This document shows, one piece after another, positions 11,836 to 23,822 of a stretch of 64,000 nucleotides of DNA. The position numbers were made by a program, and so were the translations under genes. Under the pieces are notes generated by a model. The model was not told the DNA's origin, made no database searches, and was given only the letters and a program-made list of their open reading frames with translations. Location: assembly GCA_036250195.1 (NCBI GenBank), contig JAVHZZ010000002.1, positions 364,355,124 to 364,419,123 of the forward strand, written 5' to 3'. This DNA comes from Mixophyes australis. Lineage: Eukaryota; Chordata; Amphibia; Anura; Limnodynastidae. Every line of letters starts with the position of its first letter. Position 1 is the stretch's first letter.

Positions 11836-12825
11836 ATAGCAAATAATTTATCGGCGTTAATTAGTGAGATTGGCCGATAACTGGAGCAGCATGTTGGGTC
11901 TTTATTTGGCTTGGGAATTACCACTATGGTAGAGCGGGAGGAGTCAGCATGGAATTTACCCCCCGTTAAAATATAATTAAACAACTGGGTCAGCTGGGGC
12001 ACTAGTTCCTTAGAGAATGTCTTATAATACAACATCGTATACCCGTCGGGGCCAGGGGCCTTAGAGTTCTTTTGTGATTTTAGTGCCAAGGTTACCTCCT
12101 CTCCGGAGATGGCGTCATTAAGAGTAGAGGCCTGATGAGGAGATAGTGTAGGGAGAGAACATTTGTCTAGGTATGAGTTAATAGCTTGGGGGGAGGCTCC
12201 AGGAGAGGTATTTTCCCTATGGAGATTGTACAGGTTCTCATAGTAGTCATGAAAAGCATTATTTATGGTCCTAGGATCATGGGACAAATTCCCTTTTTTA
12301 TTTCTAATTAAGCTAATTAATTGGGAAGCCCGTTTAGCTCTTAATCTCCTGGCCAGAATGGAATCGGCTTTGTTGCCTTTCTCATAAAAAGTTTGACTCA
12401 GCCATCTAAGTTGGCGTTCAGTTTTTTCTGCTAAAATCGATTGAATTTCCCCCCGAGTTTTTTGAATCTTTTGTAATAGTGAGTGGACGTTAGACTTCTT
12501 ATGTAAAGTTTCTAGGTCTTGGAGATGAAGAGTAAGCTTATTAAGAGACTCGTTCTGCTCTTTTTTCCTACGAGAGGCAAACTGAATGATATCTCCCCGA
12601 ATAACCGCCTTGTGCGCTTCCCAAATTGAGGAGATCCGAGCCTCAGAGTTAGAATTAATTTCAAAATATCTTGTTATATTGCTAGCTATGAGATCTTTAA
12701 ACCCAGGGAGTTTAAGGAGAGTCTCGTTCAATCTCCAAGAGGTTCTACCCCTAGGGTTCTGCAAGAGGTCGACCGTGAGTGATAGAATGGAGTGGTCAGA
12801 CCAAGTATTAGGGACTATGTCTGCC
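11823..12825 (-). pseudogene. LINE ORF2, endonuclease end and RT N-terminal part
   Basis: The first codons encode WSDHSILSLTVD, containing the SDH motif that closes the apurinic-type endonuclease fold, followed by NPRGRTSWRLN. A helical linker of about 200 residues, rich in Lys, Glu and Gln, precedes the reverse transcriptase, which begins with APGPDGYTMLYYK and IPKPNKDP and then YRPISLINADKL (RT blocks 1-2a). The frame ends at LFAICQL-stop. The normal continuation is lost by a small deletion that also shifts frame, and the next frame overlaps by 13 bp. The endonuclease catalytic residues upstream of SDH are absent because of 5' truncation. It would have nicked DNA and primed cDNA synthesis in the nucleus. 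Confidence 0.88.
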
Positions 12826-12843
12826 TTTGCTGAATAGTTTTTT
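12826..12843. repeat. LINE target-site duplication, right copy
   Basis: TTTGCTGAATAGTTTTTT, identical to 9251-9268. It marks the truncated 5' boundary of the minus-strand LINE; unrelated sequence (AATTAAAGTACC) follows. Confidence 0.9.
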
Positions 12844-12934
12844 AATTAAAGTACCCCTTTAAAACTAGCCAATCCAAGATCACAACAAGGAGCCTGATAA
12901 CCTAAAGTTCAAGTTTGTGTGCAGTTTACTGACT

Positions 12935-13030
12935 CTTGTGGATATTACCCAGTACTGTTTTATTACTGTTTGTTCCCAGTTGTAAAGCGCTACGGAATCT
13001 GTTGGCGCTATAAAAATAAATGATGATTCT
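12935..13030 (+). repeat. SINE 3' tail fragment
   Basis: TATTACCCAGTACTGTTTTA, then TTGTAAAGCGCTACGGAATC, then TTGGCGCTATAAAAATAAAT. Same tail as at 44.8 and 46.2 kb. Confidence 0.7.
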
Positions 13031-16000
13031 GAGCCATTTATGGTGGTGGATGGAATCCATAATGTGTTGACATTTGGCCAGTTGGTCTAAATTGGTCAAA
13101 TTGAGAATTAAATTGTCTTGTGTGTGTGGTACCCATGCTGTAGCCAAAAAAAGAGTGTATTACTGGTTGTCCCCTCTATTCCCGATTGGGCAAGGTTTTT
13201 GCAGGCAGTGGGAGGGCTTAAATAACTCCTTACCTCTCATATTTTTTGTGCAGAGTTGCACATGATGAAATCCACTCAGCAAAGCTCAGAGCTGGCAATC
13301 TTTGGGTCTCATCATATACTTTTAATAGGACCCATTTTGCAACTCCACGTTACACTTTTGCGGTGAAGGGCATTTCTGGGTACCCTCTGAGCAATGTGAA
13401 ATAAATCTTTACTAAAGGACATTAGTCACATGTAATAAAACCACCCCCAATGTCCCCTCACTCTCATAACTGAGCAGCATTTTGAGAGAAAAAAATGAAA
13501 AGTGGTTCCAGTGTGGTTGGGGGTTTATACTTTTGCACGATGCATCTATACAGATTCTTCCACCCATCTGTACACCTAGGGTACAGAGCAGTGCCCACAT
13601 GTGCTACAAACATTCATAGTAATAAGGTTAAACATTGAAGTGTCACGCATTATGACTATACTTATAGAAAGATAAGCTAAAACAAAACACTAATTGTATT
13701 GATTTCCTTTGAGAAATAATAAATATTTGCATATTGAGGTTTATTTGGGACTCATTCAGACTTTTCCTATGCTAGGTCTCAATTTGCAGTGTTTATCATT
13801 ATACTGAACAATTATAAGTCTACAATGAAGGGATGTTTCCTGTGTGCTGTAGATAGTGACAGATGGTGAACTCTGAATAAAAGTCTTAGGGGACTAAACA
13901 GGTGGTTTAGTTTCCAAGTCAGTGCTCTGGGTGCGTCCAATGGTGTGGACAGTTCTTGAGCTGTCATGGAAAGACACGTCTATAATCACATGACAGCTAC
14001 AACAGGCAAACAATCTAAAGTAAATTGCTCTACTTTCTTTGGCCCAGCTCTGTGGGTATTCACGTTTATCTCTGTATATAATATACAGTGTTCCTTACAA
14101 AATAAAACTTATTGCTCATAACACATTTTACTTCGTATACATCAGATTTAAGGATATCCTGTACAAATGTGAAATAATAGCTAATTTAATAAACCCTAAA
14201 AGAACTCTATATATAAATCTTACATACCCAAGTGTTCGTGTTACCAGTATGTGTTATCCTATGTTTCTGGCCTTAGCTTGTAGGAAAAATTATATCAAAT
14301 AGAAAATATGAAGTCTACTTAAGCAATCTGCAGCATTATATGCAGAGAGAGCAGTGGGGACATTTACAACTGGAGAATGGATAACAACAGAGCCTATTTA
14401 GCACTATTGTGTCTCGTTTTGCAGAGTGCAAGGAAATGGTCCATCTGCTTTTGCAAGCGGATCAAACATTGTGCACTGTGCAATGTCAGCCCAAAGCTTT
14501 ACTCACTTCTCTGACGAGACTGCAGTCCTTTATTGATAAATTCCTCTTGTCTTCAAATATACAGTTTATTCCATACTCTCTTAGCTGTCATTAGATGGGT
14601 AAGTAAGAGGACATCAGGACTGCCTGTATATCCTATATCCTGTTCACTGAATCTGCATTGTTGGCTGCTAACTGCGAGTTCAGTTTATCTTGTTTCCTCA
14701 TTTAGCACCCTCAGAGTAATGGTTAATTATGCTAAAAACAATAATGTTTTACTTTGTAATAGGCCTATGTGCCATGCAAAGACCTAGAAGTTTTCCCTGT
14801 TTCAGTTCTTTCAGTTTGTTTAAATATCCTACATACATGATAAAACCTCTTTTTTGGGGGGCTTAGACCATAACAATTAATTCATTATGCATAAGGAACA
14901 CCAAACATCTGTCCATCATCCAAAGCACACATTTCCCTGTTTGCAAAACACACTGTGTTGCTGTGGAATGTGATCAGTAGGAGCCTAATTAGACAAGGTG
15001 CAGGAGGCGGTCATGTGATATTCTAGATAGGAGAAAACCTAGGTACACCTCTAGACTGCAGAGTAAATGTCCTTCAGCAGAAAATATCCAGCACAGAGAA
15101 CACCATAAATGAGGTCTTGAGAGTGCATACTTTGTAAACATCAGCATCATCAGTCTTGTCATTTGCAGCATGGAGAAAGAATGCTGGTAGATTGATGTTT
15201 GTTTTGTTTTTAAATCTTGCGTTGAACCATGCAAGTGCAATGTCACCAAACTGCAGATCCACTCTAACTTTGAAATGCTGAAACACCTGTCTCGACACTG
15301 ATATCAGAACTTCTGAATATCTGCTTGGGGGCAGTAGGTTTCAGAAGAATATTATAACCAAAGTACAACACAATAAACTGATCTCATGCAGTTTGACAAG
15401 ATGTTACTTTTCAGAATTAAAATATTGTTGTCAATAAACAGATTGCAGACCGTTTTTAAGCTACAAAACAATAAGGTAGTTGTATATTGAAAATGTATTT
15501 CCCAAATAGAACACATACCATGGCAGCTGGGCTCAGCCTCCATGGTATTTGCATTGATTATAGTTCCTATTTTCTCTTTTGGTGACAGCAGGTTTGTTTA
15601 AGACTTCTTTATTGTTTAAAACGTTCTGGTCAATGTTTTTAATGAAAGATGACTCTTTGTGTGAGGCGCAGTAGGACAATGGGAAGGACAACAATGTCTC
15701 TTTGGTGCCACTGTAGGAGACTGACAAATTGGTTTGATTTTTTCAATTTCAAAAAAGTGACAAGTGAAGGTGATGAATCTACTTTTGTAGGAGGAAAATG
15801 AAATGATGATTCAGTACAGCAAGAAAATTGCTTTTACGTATTACGTATTGAGGTCAGTTATTTGTTTAACACCAGTTACCAGGTACAGGATGTAAAAACA
15901 ATTACAGTATCTTTATTGCAGTTTCTCCTACCTCATACTAGTAATATAATAACATAGAATAATTCTACATCCTTTTTTACCAAACATTCATGTTTGTTTA

Positions 16001-16280
16001 CATAGGCAATATTTTAAGGTCTTGTCCACTTTTTGAACAAACCCTGCTACTTATCCATATTCCTTTGTTGCCCCTGTTACTGCTCCAGTACACCCCACTC
16101 CATATAGACATTTACAGTATGTATGATACTGATTGTTAGAGGAATCTGGCCTATGCACATTTATATTATTTCTGTCTTGATTACTTTCTCAAGCAGACCT
16201 TGTACAGCTTGATATATGGAAAACTTCATCACAAGAAGAGGTAATTACTTATGAAACCCCTTAATTTAAAAATACATTAG
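13031..16280. other. No gene recognised (about 3.2 kb)
   Basis: AT-rich DNA with only short chance ORFs (up to about 87 codons) lacking known motifs. No tRNA-like cloverleaf, long inverted repeat or recognisable transposon end was seen. Confidence 0.6.
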
Positions 16281-17390
16281 TATACACCGATCAGTCACAA
16301 AATTCAAACCACTGACAAGTGAAGTGAATAACATTTATATTCTCGTTACAATGGCACCTATGAAGGAGTGGGATATAATAGGTAGCAAGTGAACAGTCAG
16401 TTCTTGAAGTTGATGTGCTGAAAGCAGGAAAAATGGGCAAACGTAATAATTTGGAGCGACTTTGACAAGGGTCAAATTGTGACGGCTAGACGACTGGGTC
16501 AGAGCATCTCCAAAACGACAGGTCTTGTGGGGTGTTCCCAGTATGCAGTGGCTAGTACCTACCAAAAGTGGTCCAAGGAAGGACAACCGGTGAACCAGCG
16601 ACAGGATCATGGGTGTCCAAGTCTCATTGATGCACGCGGGGAGCGATGACTAGCCTATCTGATCCAATTCCACAGAAGAGCTACTGTAGCACAAATTGCT
16701 TAAAAAGTTAATGCTGGCTGTGATTGAAAGCTTTCAGAATACACAGTACATCGCAGTTTTCTGCACATGGGACTGTGCAGTCACAGACCGATCAGAGTGA
16801 CAATGCTGACCCCTGTCCACTGCTGACAGGCCCACAGTGTGAGCCCCAGAACTGGACCATGGAGCAATGGAAGAATGTGGGTTGGCCTGGTGAATCACGT
16901 TTTCTTTTACATCATGTGGACGGCCGGGTGCATGTGCATCATTTGCAAGTGATGGCACCAGGATGCCCTATGTGAAGAAGTCAAACCAGCGGTGACAGTG
17001 TGATGTTCTAGGCAATGTTCTGCTGGGAAACCTTGAGTCCTGTCAATTATGTGGATGTTACTTTAACACGTATCACCTACCTAAGTTGCAGGCCAAGTAC
17101 ACGCCTTCATGGCACTGGTTTTCCCTGATGGCAGTGGCCTCTTTCAGCAGGATAATGAGTCCTGCAACACTGCAAAAACAAGTGTGTTTCAAGAGTGGTT
17201 TGAGGAAAATGACAGAATTCAAGGTGTCAACTTGGCCTCCAAATTCCCCAGATCTCAATCCGATCGAGCATCTGTGGGATGTCCTGCAAAAACAAGTCCG
17301 AACCATGGAGGCCCCACTTTGCAACTTACAGGACATTGATAAGTTGAAGGCTCTACACATTCCAGTGTGAGAAGATAGCAGTGTCACCTG
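16281..17390 (+). mobile_element. Tc1-like transposon, 3' end lost, transposase broken
   Basis: Starts at TATACACCGATCAGTCACAA, a well-known Tc1 terminus shared by many fish and some other vertebrates. The plus-strand transposase can be followed across three frames: the helix-turn-helix region (GQSISKT type, about 16490-16560), the catalytic core, and the end PPNSPDLNPIEHLWD (about 17235-17280). In the DDE triad the first Asp is replaced: the usual WSDES reads WPGES at about 16890. The second Asp (FQQDN, about 17150) and the Glu (NPIEHLWD) remain. A frameshift lies between 17200 and 17230. The right inverted repeat is not recognisable after about 17390. Non-functional copy. Confidence 0.88.
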
Positions 17391-17839
17391 TGGCAGCTTC
17401 AAAAAACCGCTGCTGTGAGATATATCCTGGCCTGGGATGGAATTTTGACACCTGAATAGAGTTTTAGGTACTGCTCAGCATGGTGTCTGGCGCAAAGAGC
17501 CCATGTGCTTACTTGACTATATGTGATATAAACAAAAATAATTCAGTTTTAAAATATGCTTAAAATCAATAAAAGTAGTAATCAACCACATATTCCTCAA
17601 TAGCATGATGAAGGGCAGCTCATATGTCAAATTAAGAATTCTGCCCCACAGAGAAGTTAAGGAAATGAGTGTAAGCTCTATGAATACACTGTATTTAGGC
17701 ATGTTTGGCATCAAAAGATGGACAAATGCATAGGGGATTGATTAATAATAAAATTGTCTGTGTGATGCTCCACAGAAAAGTTAGGTCACATAACAGAATT
17801 GGGTAATAAATCAGACAACATGCAAATGGTGATTGAAAA

Positions 17840-18520
17840 AGTATCACAGACCACAACCCCAAGGGGTGGGGAAGGGTGTAAAGGTGTCTTTAAAAAGCTG
17901 AGACTAGTTACAACAAATTGTCAGTCTTTTGGGAAATCAGTCATTCATTGATAAGCTGTCCATCTTCAAGCCAATTTCCCTTGGCTCTGAATATACCACT
18001 TCGATGTAAGTTATACTCTGAATCTAATCCTTTTTATTTTAAACTGTTTTGCTTGTGTATGTTATGTCACTTGTTATTGTTTTTTATATCTGAATGCCCT
18101 GTACTTTTGAATATTAAATCTATAAATTTAGTAAATTGCGTTTTTGATACTCTAGCGAATCCATTAGCCTGTTAAGAAGAATATAGCTTGACCAAGTTAA
18201 CCCGTTGAATGCCAGTGTGTGATTTCTTGATACATTTGATATTCAAGCTTAGTGTGTGCTTGCATTTACATTTGTGTAACAGTCTGGAGGTGTGAAGAGT
18301 TAACCCTTTGTTTGCTGGTTTGGGCCTTGTTAGCCTGTGACAACTAGAAGCCTTGTTCCTGTGTAGGACAGTATATTGGGGTCCTATGACCCGTATTCAA
18401 TAGGTGGTGGCAAACCTGAAGTGTATAGGGTTGTGAGAGCGCTGTGTGGGGACGATTCAGTAGGTCTATAACCTGTGTGATAGGTAGAGAGAGACTGCGG
18501 GTGACGGATTTGCTGTATAT
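17840..18520 (+). other. Possible retroviral-type LTR and leader (weak)
   Basis: TCTTTAAAAAGCTGAGAC could be a TATA region. It is followed by a CT-rich 5' region, ATTAAATCT at 18113-18121 as a possible polyadenylation signal, and a G-rich stretch (about 18380-18500) resembling a leader. No paired LTR and no gag or pol reading frame was found, so this is only a suggestion. Confidence 0.2.
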
Positions 18521-20240
18521 TGCAATGAACTTGTGGAAATACTGACAATGAAAATTACTTGGAGTGTAAGACTTGCTATGTGATGATATATTGAAAACTT
18601 AATCTCAAAAATGTTCATTAGGGAATATCAAAGAATTATGGCTGGTCATATAGTTCAGGTAATAATAATATAAGTGGAGTGGGGGCCCATGGCTGGAGCA
18701 CTGAACATGGGTCATTTTAGTTTTAATATGCCACCGCACCCATTTCTCCATAATAATTGAACTTTAGGTGTCCCTACTCTGTGCTCCTAGAATCCATAAC
18801 TAGATTGGGCTCCAACATTACAGGGTCTAATTTGCAAGTGGACTGCAAGACGAGCACTTTGTCAGCTACATCTTCAGCTCTTGTCATCAAGATCGAGTGA
18901 CTGACTGATATTTAAGATATTGGTGAAACTTGGCTAACCTGAGTACCTTTAACTTGTTCACAGTCAAATTGTGGGGTTTTTTGGGGGGCCAGTTCAATTT
19001 GATTCAAATACTGTGGCTGCACTGGCTTTGAATAGTGAGCATCAAACATATATTCACAATTAGACATTCAAGTTTCACTTCACAACTTAATTACATTAAA
19101 ACAAACTATAACATGTTGCCTTCCAAGTTTATGTGACTACATTTTATAGTGTTTGTACAGGTTCTTTTTTAATCTGGACAGCAAACTCGCTGTGTTTGAG
19201 TTTGAAGTTCAAGTTCCCCCTTGGGATAGAAAGCTGTTAATATATTATACAATTAAGCCATTTAAGCTTGATTATCTTCATACTGGCTTAAACGTGGTCA
19301 CACATGTTCGACTTGGTCAAATTTAGCAGTAATATTTTAGTTTATATAAATCTAAGGAAATTATCTAAAATACTCAAACTTTAGAGCTGATTCCTCTGCC
19401 ATTTACACTTAACAAAAGGACTTACATTTTGCACCAGCTCGGAGCTAACAGTCTTCAGATCTCCTATATTTTTAATGGGACCATTTTGGCAAATAAGAGA
19501 AATTCCAGGTTTAATAATAAGTTTAACACACACAAGATGACCGCATGTAATAAAGGCAGCCTGATGTCCTCTCACTCTTGTGAGAAATAAGAAATAAGCA
19601 CGAAATAAGGCTAAAAAAAATTATTAAGTTATATTAATGAAAATGGTTATACTAAAGTGGTAAGTTTTTGGACATTGACACTATAACTTTTACTGCTCTG
19701 GAGATCAGACAGTAGGTTTGCACCTCCAGGTGCAGTGTGTGGACCATGCAGTGTTGTCTGGGCTTAGTAAATGATGCACAGTACAAGCTTGCTGCTCAGT
19801 GTGAGCCAAATGGTGGTCTTTGAGTGTAAGTAGATGGGCTATAAGCTTACAGGTGGCAAGTTGCCTATACCCTCATATTTCCCTGAATCCTGCCAGCTTT
19901 CTGAGGCATGCATGTGGCCAAATTGGAACCAGATCAAACACCTCGATGCTCAGATCAGCTTTAAGGTGTTAGGGATTCACCTTAAAGAGTTTGTTAATTT
20001 GTTATATCGTTACATGTACCAGATGACCTAGCCATACCTTAAGTACAATGCAAACATTCCACCTACCTGAGTCAAATAGTTACAAATATAGTGGAAGCAG
20101 GAATGTTCAGTTCACACTTCAGTACAGATTATAGTAAGTATCTTGCTCACATTACTGTTTATCTTTCTACACCTCTACATGTGTGTTCAGAGATCTGTTT
20201 AATGTATATCCTTTAGATTACCTTTTCAAAAACCTAAATT
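18521..20240. other. No gene recognised (about 1.7 kb)
   Basis: AT-rich sequence without recognised repeat ends or protein motifs. A GGGGTTTTTTGGGGGG tract lies at about 18972-18987. Confidence 0.6.
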
Positions 20241-20440
20241 GCAGCGCTGTACAGAGAACTCACTCACATCAGTCCCTGCCCCATTGGAGCTTACAGTCTA
20301 AATTCCCTAACATACACAGGCATAGGGAGAGAATAGGGTCAATATGATAGCAGTCTGTAAACCTACCAGTATGTTTTTGGAGTATGAGAGGAAACCAAAG
20401 CACCCGGAGGAAACCCAATCAAACACAGGAGACCATTATG
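20240..20440 (-). repeat. V-SINE-like element, 3' half
   Basis: On the minus strand it reads from the core (GGTTTCCTCCGGGTGCTTTG, then ACATACTGGTAGGTTTACAG) to the tail AGACTGTAAGCTCCAATGGG and TACAGCGCTGCAAT. It is the reverse-oriented equivalent of the complete copy at 48.85 kb; the tRNA-like head is missing. Confidence 0.75.
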
Positions 20441-22164
20441 GATCCATTTTGTGGGCTGTCCCCAATCATGTATCTGATTCTTAGAGAATTTGTATAACCG
20501 GTTGCCTGTTAACACACTGTTTCTGGGTTACAATGACCATACTGCTTTAGTACAGTCTGCCTGTTCTTGTCCAACATAACCTTGGTATATATTTCCAAAG
20601 TGCAGATTATAAAGTGTTAGATTATTTAGTGCTTCTACAGTAATGAGCAAATTGTGTGCTTGGCTTACAGACATACATTTGTTATACCAGCCACATTTAT
20701 CTCATTTTCAAAACTCAATTAAATAGAACATGAAAAGCGTATAAAATAGTATAAGAGCCAATTTGCTTTGATGTATTTCACTTACAGTACCACCTGCTAG
20801 GGTTGTTTCTTTCAGTGGCTATTACCTGCATTTACTGCTGGCTATTTCAGCACGAAAAATATATAACAGTTGATATAGAAATTAGCCACATTGTTCAGTC
20901 TAATAGCGTGTAAGTTTTATACCACTTAACTTCTACTTAGTCACTTTATTTTTATTTTTTCTTTCAAATGATATTGATTTCATGTGCAGTTGAAAGCTAT
21001 GCATTGGCAATTATATAGGTACTATAGCATCTGTTTATATGGCTTTTAGTTGATTTGTTACTTGTTAGTGAGCATTTAAACACCCCAAAAAATGGGATTC
21101 TCACTCAAATCTCATGTTTGTGGATTTTTATCACATACGGTTTGTCTAAGACCCTTGTAACTAGTTAGACACAGATACAGGTTGGTGGCTTTGTATGATA
21201 TTTAAATGAGCCAATGGGAAGTTGAAGTTGAAGGAACAACTCTGCTTCATCAGGCTGGATTTTTACACCTGCTCAGAGGGCATCTAAATGACCTTGGTGA
21301 TTCAAGAGGATGCCGGGTGCCTTTAGGTGCAAACAGAGTACTTAATACGCAGATGTGCACATAGTAATACCCTACAAAGTACTGACTGGGATGACACATC
21401 CTGATTAGGATATTTGGGGGCACCACAGCTAGTAACTTGATGGAGGCGCCCCTGCCACCATTTTTCCAGAGGTTTAAGCCCAGGGTTATATGGTTTGACT
21501 TCTGCAGGGCTAGCACAAGTCCTTGGAACACCGTAGGCAGCCACCTTCTCGTCCTTCCTTGTAGGTGTTCCTTGGATATTGCACCGCCACCCCCAATGCT
21601 TCTGATCTTGGGTGGCATCTTCTGCTCCTCAGACTGGGAGAGTGGCAGTGCCTGTGATATCACATCCAAGCACTACAGCATAGCACTAACATCAAAGAGC
21701 AGCAGCCAACAGATTCACACGTGAAAACCTGTCGTCTGCTTATCCTTCATGTCAGCATTCTCGCTGTGAGAGTTCCGCAGGGACAATAAAAACACTGGAT
21801 GAGTGACATTATGTCACTTAATCAGTGTTTTAGGCACCCACTAACCATAATACCCCAGGCAACTGCCTTGGTTCTCCTATTGGTAGTGCCGGCCCTGGGC
21901 TTATATGGCCCTGTCTAACTTGTTCCTCCCGCACAAAATCTGGAGAAATAAAAAGTCACAAAACAACCAAAACAAAATCTGTATTGATTGGTACCAAACA
22001 CTGTACCCAACACCTGTTTTACCAGATCACCGTCCAATTGTGTCTATGCACAACCTATTTTTTATATATACCACTTATTAATAAAGAAACCAAACATTGG
22101 TTTTTTTGTGGGAGGGGGGGTAAATACCCTTTATTTTTTATTTTATTAATAGTTAGGCCTATTT

Positions 22165-22245
22165 ATATGGCACCTGTGTATTACGTAGCGCTTTACACAG
22201 AATATTTAATCATTCAATCTAGTCCCTGCCCCATCAAAGTTATCA
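22165..22245 (-). repeat. SINE tail fragment
   Basis: On the minus strand: ACTTTGATGGGGCAGGGACT followed by TGTAAAGCGCTACGTAATAC, the shared tail module. Confidence 0.55.
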
Positions 22246-22299
22246 TGTTATCACGTTATCGTGTCATCGCACGGCGGCGCACAAGGCCACATGACCATG

Positions 22300-22445
22300 C
22301 AAGAACTGCCCTGTGAGGTCTTTTTATGCAAATAGCATCATTAATGCCCCACCCCCTTTTTACAAGAAGGAGATGTGGAATCTCGGAGGGTGAACCTACT
22401 CTCCTGGGAGTCCGGGAGCAATCCTCAAAAGTCGAGAGTCTTCTG
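22300..22445. repeat. Fragment related to the 44.1-44.7 kb TIR element
   Basis: Contains AATGCCCCACCCCC, then GGAATCTCGGAGGGTG and CTCTCCTGGGAGTCCGGGAG. The CTCCNGGGAG theme resembles the CTCCC-GGGAG ends of the element at 44104-44696. Boundaries are not clear. Confidence 0.35.
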
Positions 22446-23388
22446 AACATATGGACCAATATGCAGTTAAGCTAATTGTAATGTTACGTTGAATACTGAT
22501 GTTATTTCTATCTACCCTATATTTTATAATAGCAACAGGACTGTACTATAACTCTGTGTCAAATTTCAATGCATGGCTAATCATTGGATACTTAAAATTT
22601 GTGTATGAGTGTTTATCTTCCCTTGTCACCTATCATGACATGTGGGAATGCAGGCGAGGGAACGCAGAACATATATAGCACAATACTCTTAGGATGGTAT
22701 CTTGATATGTGAGAATCTCTTGAGAATAACACATTGAAAGTGGCAGGGTTTGTTCCCTAAGCAGAAGTTGCAATTACTGAATGATGGAATAACAAAGTGT
22801 TCACACATTCTTGGCTTTAAAACCACAAAACAGATTTGACAAGGGGACTCCAGATTTAATTATGTGCTGATTCTTTCTGCTTGATTGAGAAACCACATCT
22901 GAAATTATGTAATAATGGGACATTAAATGGGTAGCAAAAATTGTTTGTAAAACATGTAAGTAGATGTGTTCTGGGCAACAATGTCCTCTTGTAATAATGG
23001 GGTCTCATTCTAAGTGGTTATAACACTGTGTATTGTAAAAGTATTTGTTTAATGTCTAATAGTGGATATGCAATATAATGTACCTATTAAAACATTTAAC
23101 AATTATTATGTTCCTCTATTCTTTTCCCTTTACATTTGAATATGAAATAGGTGCATGTGTGCTATTTCCTTGCTGTCCTTTTAACTCCTGCAACCCCACA
23201 GGATTGTTCTTTTGCTTTTCTGACACTTTGAATTCTGATAACACAAAAATGTCTTATAAAACAGTAGAAAGAAGTCACTTATCCACTTTATGGCCATGAA
23301 AAACATGAAGCAGAGTGTTTTTATACTAGTCACTTAACTCCCTTATGATTATCCACTCATTGTCAGCTAGTGTAGTTAGTGCTGTATA
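22446..23388. other. No gene recognised (about 0.9 kb)
   Basis: AT-rich DNA; the longest frame is 73 codons at 23078-23299, without recognisable motifs. Confidence 0.55.
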
Positions 23389-23590
23389 CAGGGGTGCACG
23401 CAGGATTTTTAAGGGGGGCTTCCCCCCCCTGAAAAAAACAACAACACAGCACCGCCGCGGTCACTTCTTTGACAGCGCCGCGGCTGCTGTACAGTAAAGT
23501 GCCGCTATGTAGGGGCACTGTTTAGCCCCTGTTCTTCGTGGAGGGGAGGGGTTTCTGGAGAACCAGAAACCCCCCCTGCGTGCGCCCCTG
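23389..23590. mobile_element. GC-rich foldback element, copy 1 (5-bp TSD)
   Basis: A 202-bp element with ends CAGGGGTGCACGCAGG and, as reverse complement of the right end, CAGGGGCGCACGCAGGGG. The flanks repeat GTATA (23384-23388 and 23591-23595). The interior holds GACAGCGCCGCGGCTGCTGT, also present at 39.7-40.0 kb. Much higher GC than its surroundings. No ORF. Confidence 0.75.
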
Positions 23591-23724
23591 GTATACGTAT
23601 ATTTCAGTCTTTATATTTGATTTTTAGAGAAACGTATTGGTATTTCTAAAAATATTATATGGTATTAAACTATTTTAAAATAAACAACACTTCCAACTAA
23701 AGCCCAGATGACTTATATACATTA

Positions 23725-23822
23725 AAATAAACTAATTTGCAACTCTTGAATTGTAACATGGTTTTGCCCAGAAACAAACTTACTCCTTTTTTTTGCTTTG
23801 CTCTCCTTATGGACGCAGGCCC
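23725..23822 (+). mobile_element. Right-end fragment of the GGGCCTGATTCAT-TIR element
   Basis: AATAAACTAATTTGCAACTC, then ACATGGTTTTGCCCAG, then TTTTTTTGCTTTGCTCTCCT, matching the right half of the 3.3 and 34.1 kb copies. Confidence 0.6.

Larger units (their letters stand above)
9269..12825 (-). mobile_element. 5'-truncated Tx1/L1-type LINE insertion
   Basis: A minus-strand non-LTR retrotransposon of about 3.56 kb. It starts inside the C-terminal end of the endonuclease domain and runs through reverse transcriptase, the C-terminal domain, a 3' UTR, an AATAAA signal and a poly(A) tract (poly(T) at 9263-9277 on the plus strand). It is bounded by an 18-bp direct repeat, TTTGCTGAATAGTTTTTT, at 9251-9268 and 12826-12843. 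The inferred nick TTTTTT/AATTAA fits the L1-endonuclease preference TTTT/AA. The first ORF and most of the endonuclease are absent, as usual for incomplete reverse transcription. Two frameshifts make it inactive. Confidence 0.92.

Noticed and set aside
21250..21724. 139-codon minus ORF with MPPKIR start, considered as a decayed histone H3 or ribosomal protein retrocopy
   Set aside because: Short stretches resemble both families but no alignment holds beyond a few residues, and no poly(A) or TSD was seen.
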